Assembly: GCA_020628175.1 (NCBI GenBank)
Contig: JAHDFK010000012.1
Coordinates: forward strand, 1 to 45,995
Reading direction: 5' to 3'
DNA from: Wenyingzhuangia sp.
GTDB lineage: Bacteria; Bacteroidota; Bacteroidia; Flavobacteriales; Flavobacteriaceae
DNA: 45,995 nt
Within the stretch, counting starts at the first letter, position 1. Each line of letters starts with the position of its first letter. Both the position numbers and the translations under genes were made by a program. The notes below the pieces were generated by a model. It worked only from the letters and a program-made list of their open reading frames with translations, was not told the DNA's origin and made no database searches. Below, piece after piece: positions 1 through 7,468 of this stretch.

Positions 1-52
1 CTTTTCAACAGGAAATTCATTTTTATGTTCTTTTATAAAATGATACCTTAAT

Positions 53-76
53 TGTGACGTCCTGAATAATCGTTAC
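53..76 (+). repeat. Left terminal inverted repeat of the IS3 element
   Basis: Begins TGTGACGTCC and ends CGTTAC. It matches the reverse complement of 1406-1429 at about 18 of 24 positions, including the shared outer TGT, the block CGTCCT and the inner CGTTAC. Seen directly. Confidence 0.75.
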
Positions 77-90
77 AAAAATTAATATAT

Positions 91-125
91 AAGTAAGGTA
101 GTAATTTTAAGTTGCTACCTTACTT
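91..125. terminator. Hairpin inside the left end of the IS
   Basis: A perfect 11-bp stem (AAGTAAGGTAG at 91-101, CTACCTTACTT at 115-125) with a 13-nt loop that contains the orfB stop codon, followed by a T-run on the plus strand. It would end transcription entering the element from the left, and it also follows orfB on the minus strand. Confidence 0.6.
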
Positions 126-935
126 TTTTTGTAGATTTTTCTAACTAACTCCTTTTGCTGATGCATTTGATTAGGAGTTAGCATTGAATTGGATAAATGG
201 GGTCTATCTTTGTTATAAATTTCAATAGCATTTTTAATCAACCTGGTTTTAATTTGAATTGAAGTGTCATATGTAGATAGTGTCGGCAAATTCTTGTTTA
301 AGTATGCCATTGATTCTTTCGGCTATAGCATTTTCATAAGGATCATATTTTTCTGTCATACTAGTACAAATGCCATTATTTTTAAGCAATTTTTGGTATT
401 CATTAGAGCAATATTGTAGCCCTCTATCTGAATGATGTATAATAGGTTCTTTCTTGTATACCCTTTTAGAAATAGCCATTTCTAAAGCTCTTAATGATCC
501 ATTTACATTTAAGCTATTTGACACATTATATCCCATGATTTTTTTAGAATATGCATCAGTAATCAAAGCTAGATAGCAAGGATTTTCTCTATTACCCACA
601 TAAGTAATATCACTTACCCATACCTGTTCAGGTCTAGTGAACTCAATATCCTTAATTTGATTTTTATGTTTTCTAAATCTATGATGTGAGTCTGTTGTTA
701 CATGATAACTTTTTTTAGGTTGAATTAGTAAATTGTTAGCTCTTAGTATTCTGAATAATTTATCACGACCAACCCCAAGTACTTTTAACTTGGATTCTAG
801 TAAATAATACAGTTTTCTTGTTCCTAACCTAGGCATTGATACGCGAATAGAAAGCACTAAATCAATTACCTTTTCACTTAGTTCTAATTTATCTTTAGAT
901 GAACGAATAGTCCTATAATATACCTGTCTATTCAC
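107..935 (-). pseudogene. IS3-family OrfB transposase (DDE integrase), frameshifted
   Basis: This is the catalytic half of the IS3 transposase. The rve integrase core is visible with its three acidic residues in context: D in VSDITYVGN, D in HHSDRGLQY and E in NAIAERINGIL. Translation is expected by -1 frameshifting from orfA; the orfB frame is open from about 988 (reading KKYSQEKQESITAACGLLGV before the GTG at 935). The main frame stops at 267, but the usual C-terminal part (KNAIEIYNKDRPHLS, LTPNQMH) continues intact in another frame down to 107. One extra base near 269-275 explains the break. The catalytic core is complete and only the last 50 or so residues are out of frame. A sequencing error in this stretch would be the alternative. 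Confidence 0.85.
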
Positions 936-958
936 CCCGAGTAAACCACAGGCAGCTG

Positions 959-1399
959 TTATGCTTTCTTGTTTTTCTTGACTATATTTTTTGATAACTC
1001 GGGTACGTGCTTTTTTCTAATAGGGATATTAAATTCTTCTTCAGCAACATCAATCATCATATCAAATATGATAGCTTTTTTATCAGCCTGTTCTGCTAAA
1101 AATTCAGCCCTTGCCTTTTGCTTTTCCAAAAGTTTAACTTGCTGTTCTAATTCTAAAATACGTTGCTCTGGAGTTTTGGACATATTTGGATTGATAGTGT
1201 AGTCATAATCAAAGTTACCATATTTCTTTAACCAACGACCAATAGTTGAATCTGACTGAATCCCATATTTGTGTTGAGCTTGACTTTTACTTAACAAACC
1301 TTGCTCAACCTCTTGAACAACTTGAAGTTTAAATGATAAACTATAATCCTTTTGAGTACGCTTTACGTAATTTGAATCTGTTGATTCCATAAATAACAT
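959..1399 (-). CDS. IS3-family OrfA (HTH transposase subunit)
   Basis: OrfA binds the ends of the element through an N-terminal helix-turn-helix and multimerises through a leucine zipper. The helix-turn-helix shows as residues about 15-60 (SLSFKLQVVQEVEQG, YGIQSDSTIGRWLKKYG). A heptad-like segment rich in L, E and K follows at about 75-105 (ILELEQQVKLLEKQKARAEF). At 146 residues it is slightly longer than many OrfAs. The start may be 1399 or the second ATG at 1390; both lie just inside the right inverted repeat. It ends shortly after the slippery heptamer at 986-992, in the normal place for OrfA. Intact. Confidence 0.88.
   Translation of the reverse strand: MLFMESTDSNYVKRTQKDYSLSFKLQVVQEVEQGLLSKSQAQHKYGIQSDSTIGRWLKKYGNFDYDYTINPNMSKTPEQRILELEQQVKLLEKQKARAEFLAEQADKKAIIFDMMIDVAEEEFNIPIRKKHVPELSKNIVKKNKKA
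986..992 (-). other. Programmed -1 frameshift site between orfA and orfB
   Basis: On the minus strand the heptamer A AAA AAT lies in the orfA frame. Slipping back one base moves ribosomes into the open orfB frame, which reads on without a stop into the integrase. A-rich slippery heptamers at this junction are the known mechanism for making OrfAB fusion transposase in IS3 elements. Confidence 0.7.
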
Positions 1400-1405
1400 T
1401 TGACT

Positions 1406-1429
1406 GTAACGCTATTTTAGGACGGGACA
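1406..1429 (-). repeat. Right terminal inverted repeat of the IS3 element
   Basis: Read on the minus strand it begins TGTCCCGTCC and ends CGTTAC, pairing with the left repeat at 53-76. It lies a few bases upstream of the orfA start, as usual in IS3 elements, where the end also carries the promoter. Confidence 0.75.
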
Positions 1430-1438
1430 TACGCTAAT

Positions 1439-1473
1439 AAAAAAAAGTCTTCATTTTCATGAAGACTTTTTTT
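1439..1473. terminator. Terminator downstream of secA
   Basis: Inverted repeat AAGTCTTCAT / ATGAAGACTT with a 4-nt loop, flanked by A-runs and T-runs so that it works on both strands. It lies just after the secA stop and before the IS right end. Confidence 0.85.
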
Positions 1474-1482
1474 AAATTATGA

Positions 1483-4400
1483 TTATTGAACAATACCTGT
1501 AATTACCCACTGTCTTGTTTCTAGTAAAGGAAGTGCTTGTTTAAACTTTAACTCCTTTTTTTCGCCAGACTGTACGTTTTGAATGATAATTTTATCATTT
1601 CTACCTATTTTAGGTTGTTCTCTAACAATTGTTTCTTGTACGGGCTGCGCTTGTGTTTGCGAATTCTGAATAGCTTGCCTATTCGCTTGTTCAGATGAGT
1701 TTAATACCTCTTGCTTAGAAACTTCTACTTGCTGTTGTTCTTGCTCTTCTGCTTCTGAAATTTCTTGATTGCTTTCTGGCAATTCTCCTTTAAACAAGAA
1801 CGACAAAACTTCTTTGTTAATTTTATCTAGCATTTTCTTAAACAACTCATACGCTTCGAACTTGTAAATTAACAACGGATCTTTTTGTTCGTATGATGCG
1901 TTTTGTACCGATTGCTTTAAATCATCCATTTTTCTTAAATGATCTTTCCACTCATCGTCTATAATAGCTAACGTAATGTTCTTTTCAAAGTCAGAAACCA
2001 ACTCTTTACCTTCAGACTCGTACGAGTTTTTTAAATTGGTTACTACACGTAAACTCTTAGTTCCATCACTAAAAGGCACTACAATACGCTCGTATCTATC
2101 TCCTTCGTTTTCGTAAACATTTTTAATAATAGGATACGCCATACTTATATTTCTAGCCATCTTATCTTCATAATGCTTCATAACAACTTCGTACAACTTG
2201 TCTGATAATTGTTGTGGCATTGTTACATTAAATTCTTCTTCGCTAAAAGGAGAACTCATCGATGTTGTAACAATTAACTCGAACTCAAAGTTTTTGTAAT
2301 TGTTTGTGGCTTTGTTAGTATCTACCATTGCCGCACAAGCATCGTATATCATATTAGATATATCTACCTGTAAACGTTTTCCATCTAACGCATGACGTCT
2401 ACGCTTGTAAACTACCTCACGTTGCGAGTTCATAATATCATCGTACTCTAACAAACGTTTACGGATACCAAAGTTATTTTCTTCTACTTTTTTCTGCGCT
2501 CTTTCTATAGATTTGGTAATCATAGAGTGTTGAATTACTTCTCCCTCTTCTAACCCCATTCTATCCATCATTTTGGCTATTCTATCCGAACCAAACAAAC
2601 GCATTAAATTATCTTCTAAAGAAACGTAAAACTGAGAAGACCCCACATCTCCTTGACGACCTGCACGTCCACGTAACTGACGGTCAACACGTCTAGAATC
2701 GTGTCTTTCTGTACCAATAATAGCCAATCCTCCAGAGGCTTTTACGGCATCAGACAACTTAATATCTGTACCACGACCCGCCATGTTTGTTGCAATAGTT
2801 ACAACTCCTGGCTCTCCAGCTTCGGCAACTACCTCTGCCTCTTTTTTGTGTAATTTTGCGTTTAATACATTGTGCTTAATTTTTCTAATAGATAGCATTC
2901 TACCTAACAATTCAGAAATTTCTACCGATGTTGTACCAACTAAAACAGGTCTTCCTGCTTCTACTAATTTAACAACATCTTCTATAACCGCATTGTATTT
3001 TTCGCGCTGCGTTTTATAAATTAAATCTTCTTTATCGTCTCTGGCAATCGGTTTGTTGGTAGGTATTTCTACCACATCTAACTTATAAATTTGCCAAAAC
3101 TCTCCTGCTTCTGTAATTGCTGTACCTGTCATACCAGACAACTTACGATACATTCTAAAATAGTTCTGTAACGTAACAGTTGCATACGTTTGCGAAGCAG
3201 CCTCTATCTTTACATTTTCTTTTGCTTCAATTGCTTGATGCAAACCATCAGAATAGCGACGACCATCCATGATACGTCCTGTTTGCTCATCAACAATTTT
3301 AACTTTGTTATCCATAACAACATACTCTACATCTTTCTCAAATAAAGTATATGCTTTTAATAACTGATTTAAAGTGTGTATTCTTTCGCTTTTTACACTA
3401 AAATCTCTGTATAAATCTTCTTTCTGACTTACTTTTTCTTCATCTGAAATTTCTGCCTTTTCAATTTCTCCTATTTTTACACCAATATCTGGCAACACAA
3501 AAAAGTCTCCGCCTTGTTCTCCAGATAAAGCAACAATTCCTTTTTCTGTTAACTCAATAGAATTATTTTTCTCTTCGATAACAAAATACAAATGCTGATC
3601 TATTTTTGGCATTTCTTTGTTATTATCTTGCATATAGAAATTTTCAGTTTTTTGTAACAACTGTCTAATTCCATCTTGAGATAAAAACTTAATTAAAGCT
3701 TTGTTTTTTGGTAACCCTCTATAAACTCTTAAAAGTTGTATTGCACCTTCTTTCTCATCTCCATCTTTAATTAATTTTTTAGCATTCGCTAAAACTCCAA
3801 CCAATTCTTTGCTCTGTAGGCTAACGATATCGGCTACCTTAGGCTTTAATTCGTTAAACTCATGTCTATCTCCATCTTGTACTTGTCCCGATATAATTAA
3901 CGGAGTACGTGCATCATCTATTAAAACAGAATCTACCTCATCTACAATTGCGTAATTTGGTTTACGTTGTACCAAATCTTCCATTGTATTTGCCATGTTA
4001 TCACGTAAATAATCAAAACCAAATTCGTTATTTGTTCCGTACGTAATATCTGCATTATAAGCAGCTCTTCTTTCTGGCGAATTAGATTGGTGGTTATCTA
4101 TACAATCTATTGTCAATCCGTGAAACTGAAAAATTGGAGCCATCCACGCACTATCACGCTTTGCCAAATAATCGTTTACTGTTACAACATGTACACCTTT
4201 ACCTGTTAGTGCATTTAAGTAAATAGGCAACGTACCTACCAACGTTTTTCCTTCACCCGTCATCATCTCGGCAATTTTACCTTGATGTAATACCGATCCA
4301 CCAATTAACTGTACGTCGTAATGAATCATGTTCCACGTTACTGCTGTACCCGATGCATCCCAAGAGTTTTGCCAAACAGCTTTTTCTTCTCCTTGTAATG

Positions 4401-4839
4401 TTACATACTCTTTGGTTGCAGACAATTCTCTATCATATGGAGTTGCAGTAACCTCTATTTCGGTATGTTCTGTAAAACGTTTTGCTGTTTCTTTTAAAAC
4501 TGCAAAAGCTTCTGCCTGAATGTCTTTCAACACATTTTCAGACGCTTCGTACGCTTTGTCTTGTAAAGCATCTATTTTGTTATAAATACCTTCTTTTTCA
4601 TCAATGCTTGCTTCTTTTGCTTTTGTTTCTAAAGCAACAATCTCTTCTTCTATCGTTTTTGTAGCATTGTTAATTAAACTTTTAAATTCAACTGTTTTTG
4701 CTCTTAATTCGTCTATTGATAGTTTTTGCAAAGCACCTTCGTACGCTCTTACTTCTGCTACGATAGGTTGTAGTAATTTTAAATCTTTTTGCTGTTTGTC
4801 TCCAACAAAAATTTTAATTACTGAGTCTAATATCCCCAT
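1483..4839 (-). CDS. secA: Preprotein translocase ATPase SecA
   Basis: SecA is the ATPase motor that drives unfolded preproteins through the SecYEG channel. The 1118-residue protein starts [15 protein letters not shown]. It has the Walker A motif MTGEGKTL at residues 193-200, the DEAD-type [15 protein letters not shown] near 300, the DQQTGR-like VDEQTGR and [13 protein letters not shown], and the helicase motif [10 protein letters not shown] with [12 protein letters not shown]. It is longer than the roughly 900 residues of proteobacterial SecA, with an added insertion around residues 320-480, as in other Bacteroidota. The C-terminus ends [12 protein letters not shown] and lacks the zinc-binding CxC..CH motif that binds SecB elsewhere. 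A glutamine-rich linker precedes the tail. Upstream is a DUF2795 gene, separated by a weak hairpin. Confidence 0.98.
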   Translation of the reverse strand: MGILDSVIKIFVGDKQQKDLKLLQPIVAEVRAYEGALQKLSIDELRAKTVEFKSLINNATKTIEEEIVALETKAKEASIDEKEGIYNKIDALQDKAYEASENVLKDIQAEAFAVLKETAKRFTEHTEIEVTATPYDRELSATKEYVTLQGEEKAVWQNSWDASGTAVTWNMIHYDVQLIGGSVLHQGKIAEMMTGEGKTLVGTLPIYLNALTGKGVHVVTVNDYLAKRDSAWMAPIFQFHGLTIDCIDNHQSNSPERRAAYNADITYGTNNEFGFDYLRDNMANTMEDLVQRKPNYAIVDEVDSVLIDDARTPLIISGQVQDGDRHEFNELKPKVADIVSLQSKELVGVLANAKKLIKDGDEKEGAIQLLRVYRGLPKNKALIKFLSQDGIRQLLQKTENFYMQDNNKEMPKIDQHLYFVIEEKNNSIELTEKGIVALSGEQGGDFFVLPDIGVKIGEIEKAEISDEEKVSQKEDLYRDFSVKSERIHTLNQLLKAYTLFEKDVEYVVMDNKVKIVDEQTGRIMDGRRYSDGLHQAIEAKENVKIEAASQTYATVTLQNYFRMYRKLSGMTGTAITEAGEFWQIYKLDVVEIPTNKPIARDDKEDLIYKTQREKYNAVIEDVVKLVEAGRPVLVGTTSVEISELLGRMLSIRKIKHNVLNAKLHKKEAEVVAEAGEPGVVTIATNMAGRGTDIKLSDAVKASGGLAIIGTERHDSRRVDRQLRGRAGRQGDVGSSQFYVSLEDNLMRLFGSDRIAKMMDRMGLEEGEVIQHSMITKSIERAQKKVEENNFGIRKRLLEYDDIMNSQREVVYKRRRHALDGKRLQVDISNMIYDACAAMVDTNKATNNYKNFEFELIVTTSMSSPFSEEEFNVTMPQQLSDKLYEVVMKHYEDKMARNISMAYPIIKNVYENEGDRYERIVVPFSDGTKSLRVVTNLKNSYESEGKELVSDFEKNITLAIIDDEWKDHLRKMDDLKQSVQNASYEQKDPLLIYKFEAYELFKKMLDKINKEVLSFLFKGELPESNQEISEAEEQEQQQVEVSKQEVLNSSEQANRQAIQNSQTQAQPVQETIVREQPKIGRNDKIIIQNVQSGEKKELKFKQALPLLETRQWVITGIVQ

Positions 4840-4873
4840 TCTAAAATTTTATTTATGTTTTAAAAATAAATAC

Positions 4874-4899
4874 AAAAAAAGCCTCGAAAGAGACTTTTT
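4874..4899 (-). terminator. Weak hairpin between the DUF2795 gene and secA
   Basis: On the minus strand, AAGTCTC-TTTC-GAGGCTT forms a short stem with one G-T pair, followed by a run of T. It lies after the DUF2795 stop and before the secA start, so it could reduce read-through from the strong upstream promoter into secA. I see no separate clear promoter for secA. Confidence 0.55.
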
Positions 4900-4917
4900 G
4901 TATTTGTTTTTTTGTGT

Positions 4918-5139
4918 TTAATATTCTTCCTCGTTCCAAAGATAATCTTCTTCGGTGGGATAGTCTGGCCAGATTTCTACAATATCATCGTAGATTTCTC
5001 CTTCTTCTTCTAAACTTTGTAAATTTTCTACAACTTCTAGTGGTGCTCCTGTTCTAATTGCAAAATCAATTAATTCATCTTTTGAAGCTGGCCAAGGTGC
5101 ATCTGCTAAATAGTTAGCTAATTCTAAAGTCCAATACAT
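4918..5139 (-). CDS. DUF2795 family small acidic protein
   Basis: A 73-residue acidic protein starting MYWTLELANYLADAPWPASK. The pattern of a short helix set with the LADAPWPA..DELIDFA.R.GAP..VVENL motif is that of DUF2795, widespread in Bacteroidota; its role is unknown. The C-terminal third is strongly acidic (EEEGEIYDDIVEIWPDYPTE). No signal peptide or membrane segment is visible. A very good promoter lies directly upstream (5165-5194), and the gene leads into secA on the same strand. Confidence 0.9.
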   Translation of the reverse strand: MYWTLELANYLADAPWPASKDELIDFAIRTGAPLEVVENLQSLEEEGEIYDDIVEIWPDYPTEEDYLWNEEEY

Positions 5140-5164
5140 TTTTTATCTTATTATATAATTATTG

Positions 5165-5194
5165 CAAAAATAATTTTTTAATTAAAAAAGTCAA
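5165..5194 (-). promoter_or_regulatory. Bacteroidota-type promoter for DUF2795 (and possibly secA)
   Basis: On the minus strand, TTG (5192-5194) is followed by 19 bases and then TATTTTTG (5165-5172). This matches the Bacteroidota sigma factor consensus TTG-N19-TAnnTTTG at all defined positions. It lies 26 bases upstream of the DUF2795 start codon. Confidence 0.75.
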
Positions 5195-5230
5195 GTTTTT
5201 TTTAGTTTTTTAAAGAACTTATTTCTGCTG

Positions 5231-5794
5231 TTACGAAATCCATTTGATTTCTTTCACTTCTAATTCTTTAGTCAACATTCGTGCCAGCACAAAAAGATAA
5301 TCTGATAGTCTATTTAAATAAACAATTACTCCTGAATTGACAGGTGCATTTTCACTTAACAACACACAAATTCTCTCTGCTCTTCGGCAAATTGTTCTTG
5401 CTATATGACAATATGACACCGAAGTATGTCCGCCCGGTAATATAAAATGTGTCATTTGTGGTAAACCAGCATCTAGTCTATCTATTTCTGTTTCTAATAA
5501 GTCTATTTGTTTCTTTCTATCTGATGGAATTGCCAATCGTTGTTTCCCGTTTTTTAAAATTTCATCTTCTTTGGGTGTTGCTAAAAAAGCGCCTAACACA
5601 AATAACTCTTTTTGTATGGTAATTAAAAAATCTTGATGAATAGTCGCTATAGCTTGATCTCGTATCAAACCTATATAAGAATTCAACTCATCTACCGTAC
5701 CATAGGCATCTATTCGTAAATGCGATTTTGAGACGCGTTGCCCTCCAAATAAAGATGTTTCTCCTAAATCACCGGTTTTTGTATATATTTTCAT
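5231..5794 (-). CDS. Cob(I)yrinic acid a,c-diamide adenosyltransferase, PduO type
   Basis: Transfers the adenosyl group of ATP to cob(I)alamin to make coenzyme B12. The 187-residue product starts MKIYTKTGDLGETSLFGG, the ATP-binding N-terminus of PduO/MMAB enzymes, followed by RVSKSHLRIDAYGTVDELNS. The C-terminal half has RTICRRAERICVL and LNRLSDYLFVLARML, the helix signatures of the family. I chose the ATG at 5794 because the longer frame would overlap the upstream methyltransferase, whose stop is at 5799. The two genes are almost certainly co-transcribed. No other cobalamin genes are visible here, so it probably serves salvage. Confidence 0.93.
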   Translation of the reverse strand: MKIYTKTGDLGETSLFGGQRVSKSHLRIDAYGTVDELNSYIGLIRDQAIATIHQDFLITIQKELFVLGAFLATPKEDEILKNGKQRLAIPSDRKKQIDLLETEIDRLDAGLPQMTHFILPGGHTSVSYCHIARTICRRAERICVLLSENAPVNSGVIVYLNRLSDYLFVLARMLTKELEVKEIKWIS

Positions 5795-5798
5795 GTAG

Positions 5799-6569
5799 CT
5801 ATAGTCTAATCTTAAAATGCTCTTTTTCTTGTTCTTTTCTAAAAAATACAATTCCCCATTTAAAAACATCAATGGTAACTTTTACTTGCGGATGTTGTTT
5901 GATTAACTCCCAAGCTTCTTGCATACCTTCTGACCAATAAATATCATCAAAAATAAATACTGAGTCGTTATGAATTGTCGACAAACAGGTTTCAAAATAT
6001 TGCAGTGTTGCCTCTTTTTGATGATTCCCATCAAAAAAAATCAAATCATATTTTTTATCTTTTATCACATTGGGTAATGTGTTACCAAATTCGCCTGCAT
6101 AAGTAGTTATTTGTTTTTCTATTTGGATAGTTTTAAAAGAACTCTCTGCTATTTTTAATATTTCCGAACAACCTTCTAAACTATCTATTTGCACTTGTTT
6201 ATTTTCTAATACCATTGCCGTTGTTGCTAAACCTAACGACGTACCTAATTCTAATACATTTTTACAGTTTAAATACCTTACGATCCTATTTAACAACAAC
6301 GCATGTTTTTTATAAATACCTGCACTTTTGGCTATTTTGTTTACTTTTCGCTCGTTTGAACTAAACGTACGAGAACCCGAACCAAAATCTGTTATCAGTA
6401 TTGTTTTTTTATTTTTCAGCAATCCTAATTTTGCACTTGTAAACCCCTTAATTACTTTTTGGTTTGATTTTTGGTAAAAACATTGGGTAACTAACTGATA
6501 AACAAAAGGAGAATGCACTCCATGCTGGTTAGTAGCCTGCGTTAAAAATTTTAAATATTTTAATAACAT
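5799..6569 (-). CDS. Class I SAM-dependent methyltransferase (O-methyltransferase-like)
   Basis: A 256-residue protein with a Rossmann methyltransferase fold in its middle: motif I VLELGTSLGLATTAM at about residues 110-125, acidic motif II QIDSLEGC, then YDLIFFDGNHQKEAT and SVFIFDDIYWSEGM, the pattern of O-methyltransferases that use a DDIYW-like acidic loop. The first 100 residues (MLLKYLKFLTQATNQHGVHS) match a common Flavobacteriaceae protein arrangement. The substrate is unknown. It lies 4 bases upstream of the cobalamin adenosyltransferase and is divergent from the wza-like gene. Confidence 0.88.
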   Translation of the reverse strand: MLLKYLKFLTQATNQHGVHSPFVYQLVTQCFYQKSNQKVIKGFTSAKLGLLKNKKTILITDFGSGSRTFSSNERKVNKIAKSAGIYKKHALLLNRIVRYLNCKNVLELGTSLGLATTAMVLENKQVQIDSLEGCSEILKIAESSFKTIQIEKQITTYAGEFGNTLPNVIKDKKYDLIFFDGNHQKEATLQYFETCLSTIHNDSVFIFDDIYWSEGMQEAWELIKQHPQVKVTIDVFKWGIVFFRKEQEKEHFKIRL

Positions 6570-6646
6570 ACTTTTAAATAAACTTAATCTTAAGCGAATA
6601 CAAACAAAGTAAAATTAATTAATGATAGAAACTATAATTATAATTT

Positions 6647-6654
6647 TATATTTG
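6647..6654 (+). promoter_or_regulatory. -7 element TATATTTG upstream of the wza-like gene
   Basis: TATATTTG matches TAnnTTTG. No clean TTG is seen about 19 bases further upstream. It overlaps the first possible start (GTG at 6654), which favours the ATG at 6678 as the true start. Confidence 0.55.
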
Positions 6655-6677
6655 TGTTTAAAGAGATTCATACCCTT

Positions 6678-7460
6678 ATGAAAAGAATTATTTTACTTTT
6701 TGTTGCACTAATAACGTTGAGTTCTTGTGTTACAAATAAAAAAAGCACTTACTTACAAGGTACTATTGATGGAAAAAAGTTCGACTTTCCTCATAAAATC
6801 TATAAAACTCAAGTAAACGATATTTTATTAGTAACCGTTACTTCTAAAAACAAAGAACTTACCAATTTTTTTAATGGATTGAGTTCTAATAACAATCAAT
6901 CTTCTGGTAACAATCAAAACATAAACCCTTATTTATTGGGATATAGAGTTGATACTCATGGAAACATTAGATTGCCTTATATTGGTGAACTAAATGTTTT
7001 AGGATTTACATTTGAAGAAGTTCGTTTAAAAATAGAAGAGGCCTTGGGTACATACATCAAAAATACTGGTAGTTACTTTGTATCTGTAAAAGGAGGTGGA
7101 ATTAAATACACCATATTAGGGGAAATAAAATCTCCGGGTAGTAACTCTTTATTAGCCTATGAAGCCACTATTATAGATGCTATAGCCAACTCTGGAGATG
7201 TAACTCAATACGGAAATAGAACAAATATTGAAGTAATTAGACAAGAAAAAGGTGGTGTCAAAAAATATTCAATAGATTTAACAAACATGGATAGTTTGTC
7301 TTCTGATGTGTTTTTATTAAAAAATAACGATATTATAAACATCAAACCTATTAAGCAAAAACCAATTGGTATTGGTACTACAGGTTTAAGTGTGTTTAAC
7401 ACTATATTATCAACATTTACGGTAGCACTTACCACTTACTTATTCGTAAACAGTTTATAA
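6678..7460 (+). CDS. Polysaccharide export lipoprotein (Wza/BexD-like)
   Basis: Outer-membrane polysaccharide export protein, 260 residues from the ATG at 6678. The N-terminus MKRIILLFVALITLSSC is a lipoprotein signal with the lipidated Cys at residue 17. A Poly_export domain follows (YKTQVNDILLVTVTSKN; YRVDTHGNIRLPYIGELNVLG), then an SLBB-like segment (VSVKGGGIKYTILGEIKSPG). A hydrophobic stretch at the C-terminus (about 236-258) suggests a membrane helix. The frame is open to a GTG at 6654, but that codon overlaps a promoter element. The BY-kinase partner starts 8 bases downstream, so the two form a Wza-Wzc type export pair. Confidence 0.93.
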   Translation: MKRIILLFVALITLSSCVTNKKSTYLQGTIDGKKFDFPHKIYKTQVNDILLVTVTSKNKELTNFFNGLSSNNNQSSGNNQNINPYLLGYRVDTHGNIRLPYIGELNVLGFTFEEVRLKIEEALGTYIKNTGSYFVSVKGGGIKYTILGEIKSPGSNSLLAYEATIIDAIANSGDVTQYGNRTNIEVIRQEKGGVKKYSIDLTNMDSLSSDVFLLKNNDIINIKPIKQKPIGIGTTGLSVFNTILSTFTVALTTYLFVNSL

Positions 7461-7468
7461 CCTACTGT

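Larger units (their letters stand above)
53..1429 (-). mobile_element. IS3-family insertion sequence (about 1.38 kb)
   Basis: The element is bounded by imperfect 24-bp inverted repeats, both starting TGT, at 53-76 and 1406-1429. It carries a helix-turn-helix orfA and a DDE integrase orfB in the -1 frame, both read on the minus strand, which is the IS3-family layout. Its length is normal for the family. I see no matching 3-4 bp target duplication outside the ends (AAT on the left, TAC on the right), so the insertion may be old or rearranged. orfB carries an extra frameshift near 269-275, so this copy is probably not active by itself. It sits just downstream of the secA terminator. Confidence 0.85.

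Noticed and set aside
49..52. Target-site duplication of the IS3 element
   Set aside because: The bases outside the two ends do not match at 3 or 4 bp.
6654..6677. Longer start of the Wza-like gene
   Set aside because: The GTG overlaps a TATATTTG promoter element, and the lipoprotein signal starts at the ATG at 6678.
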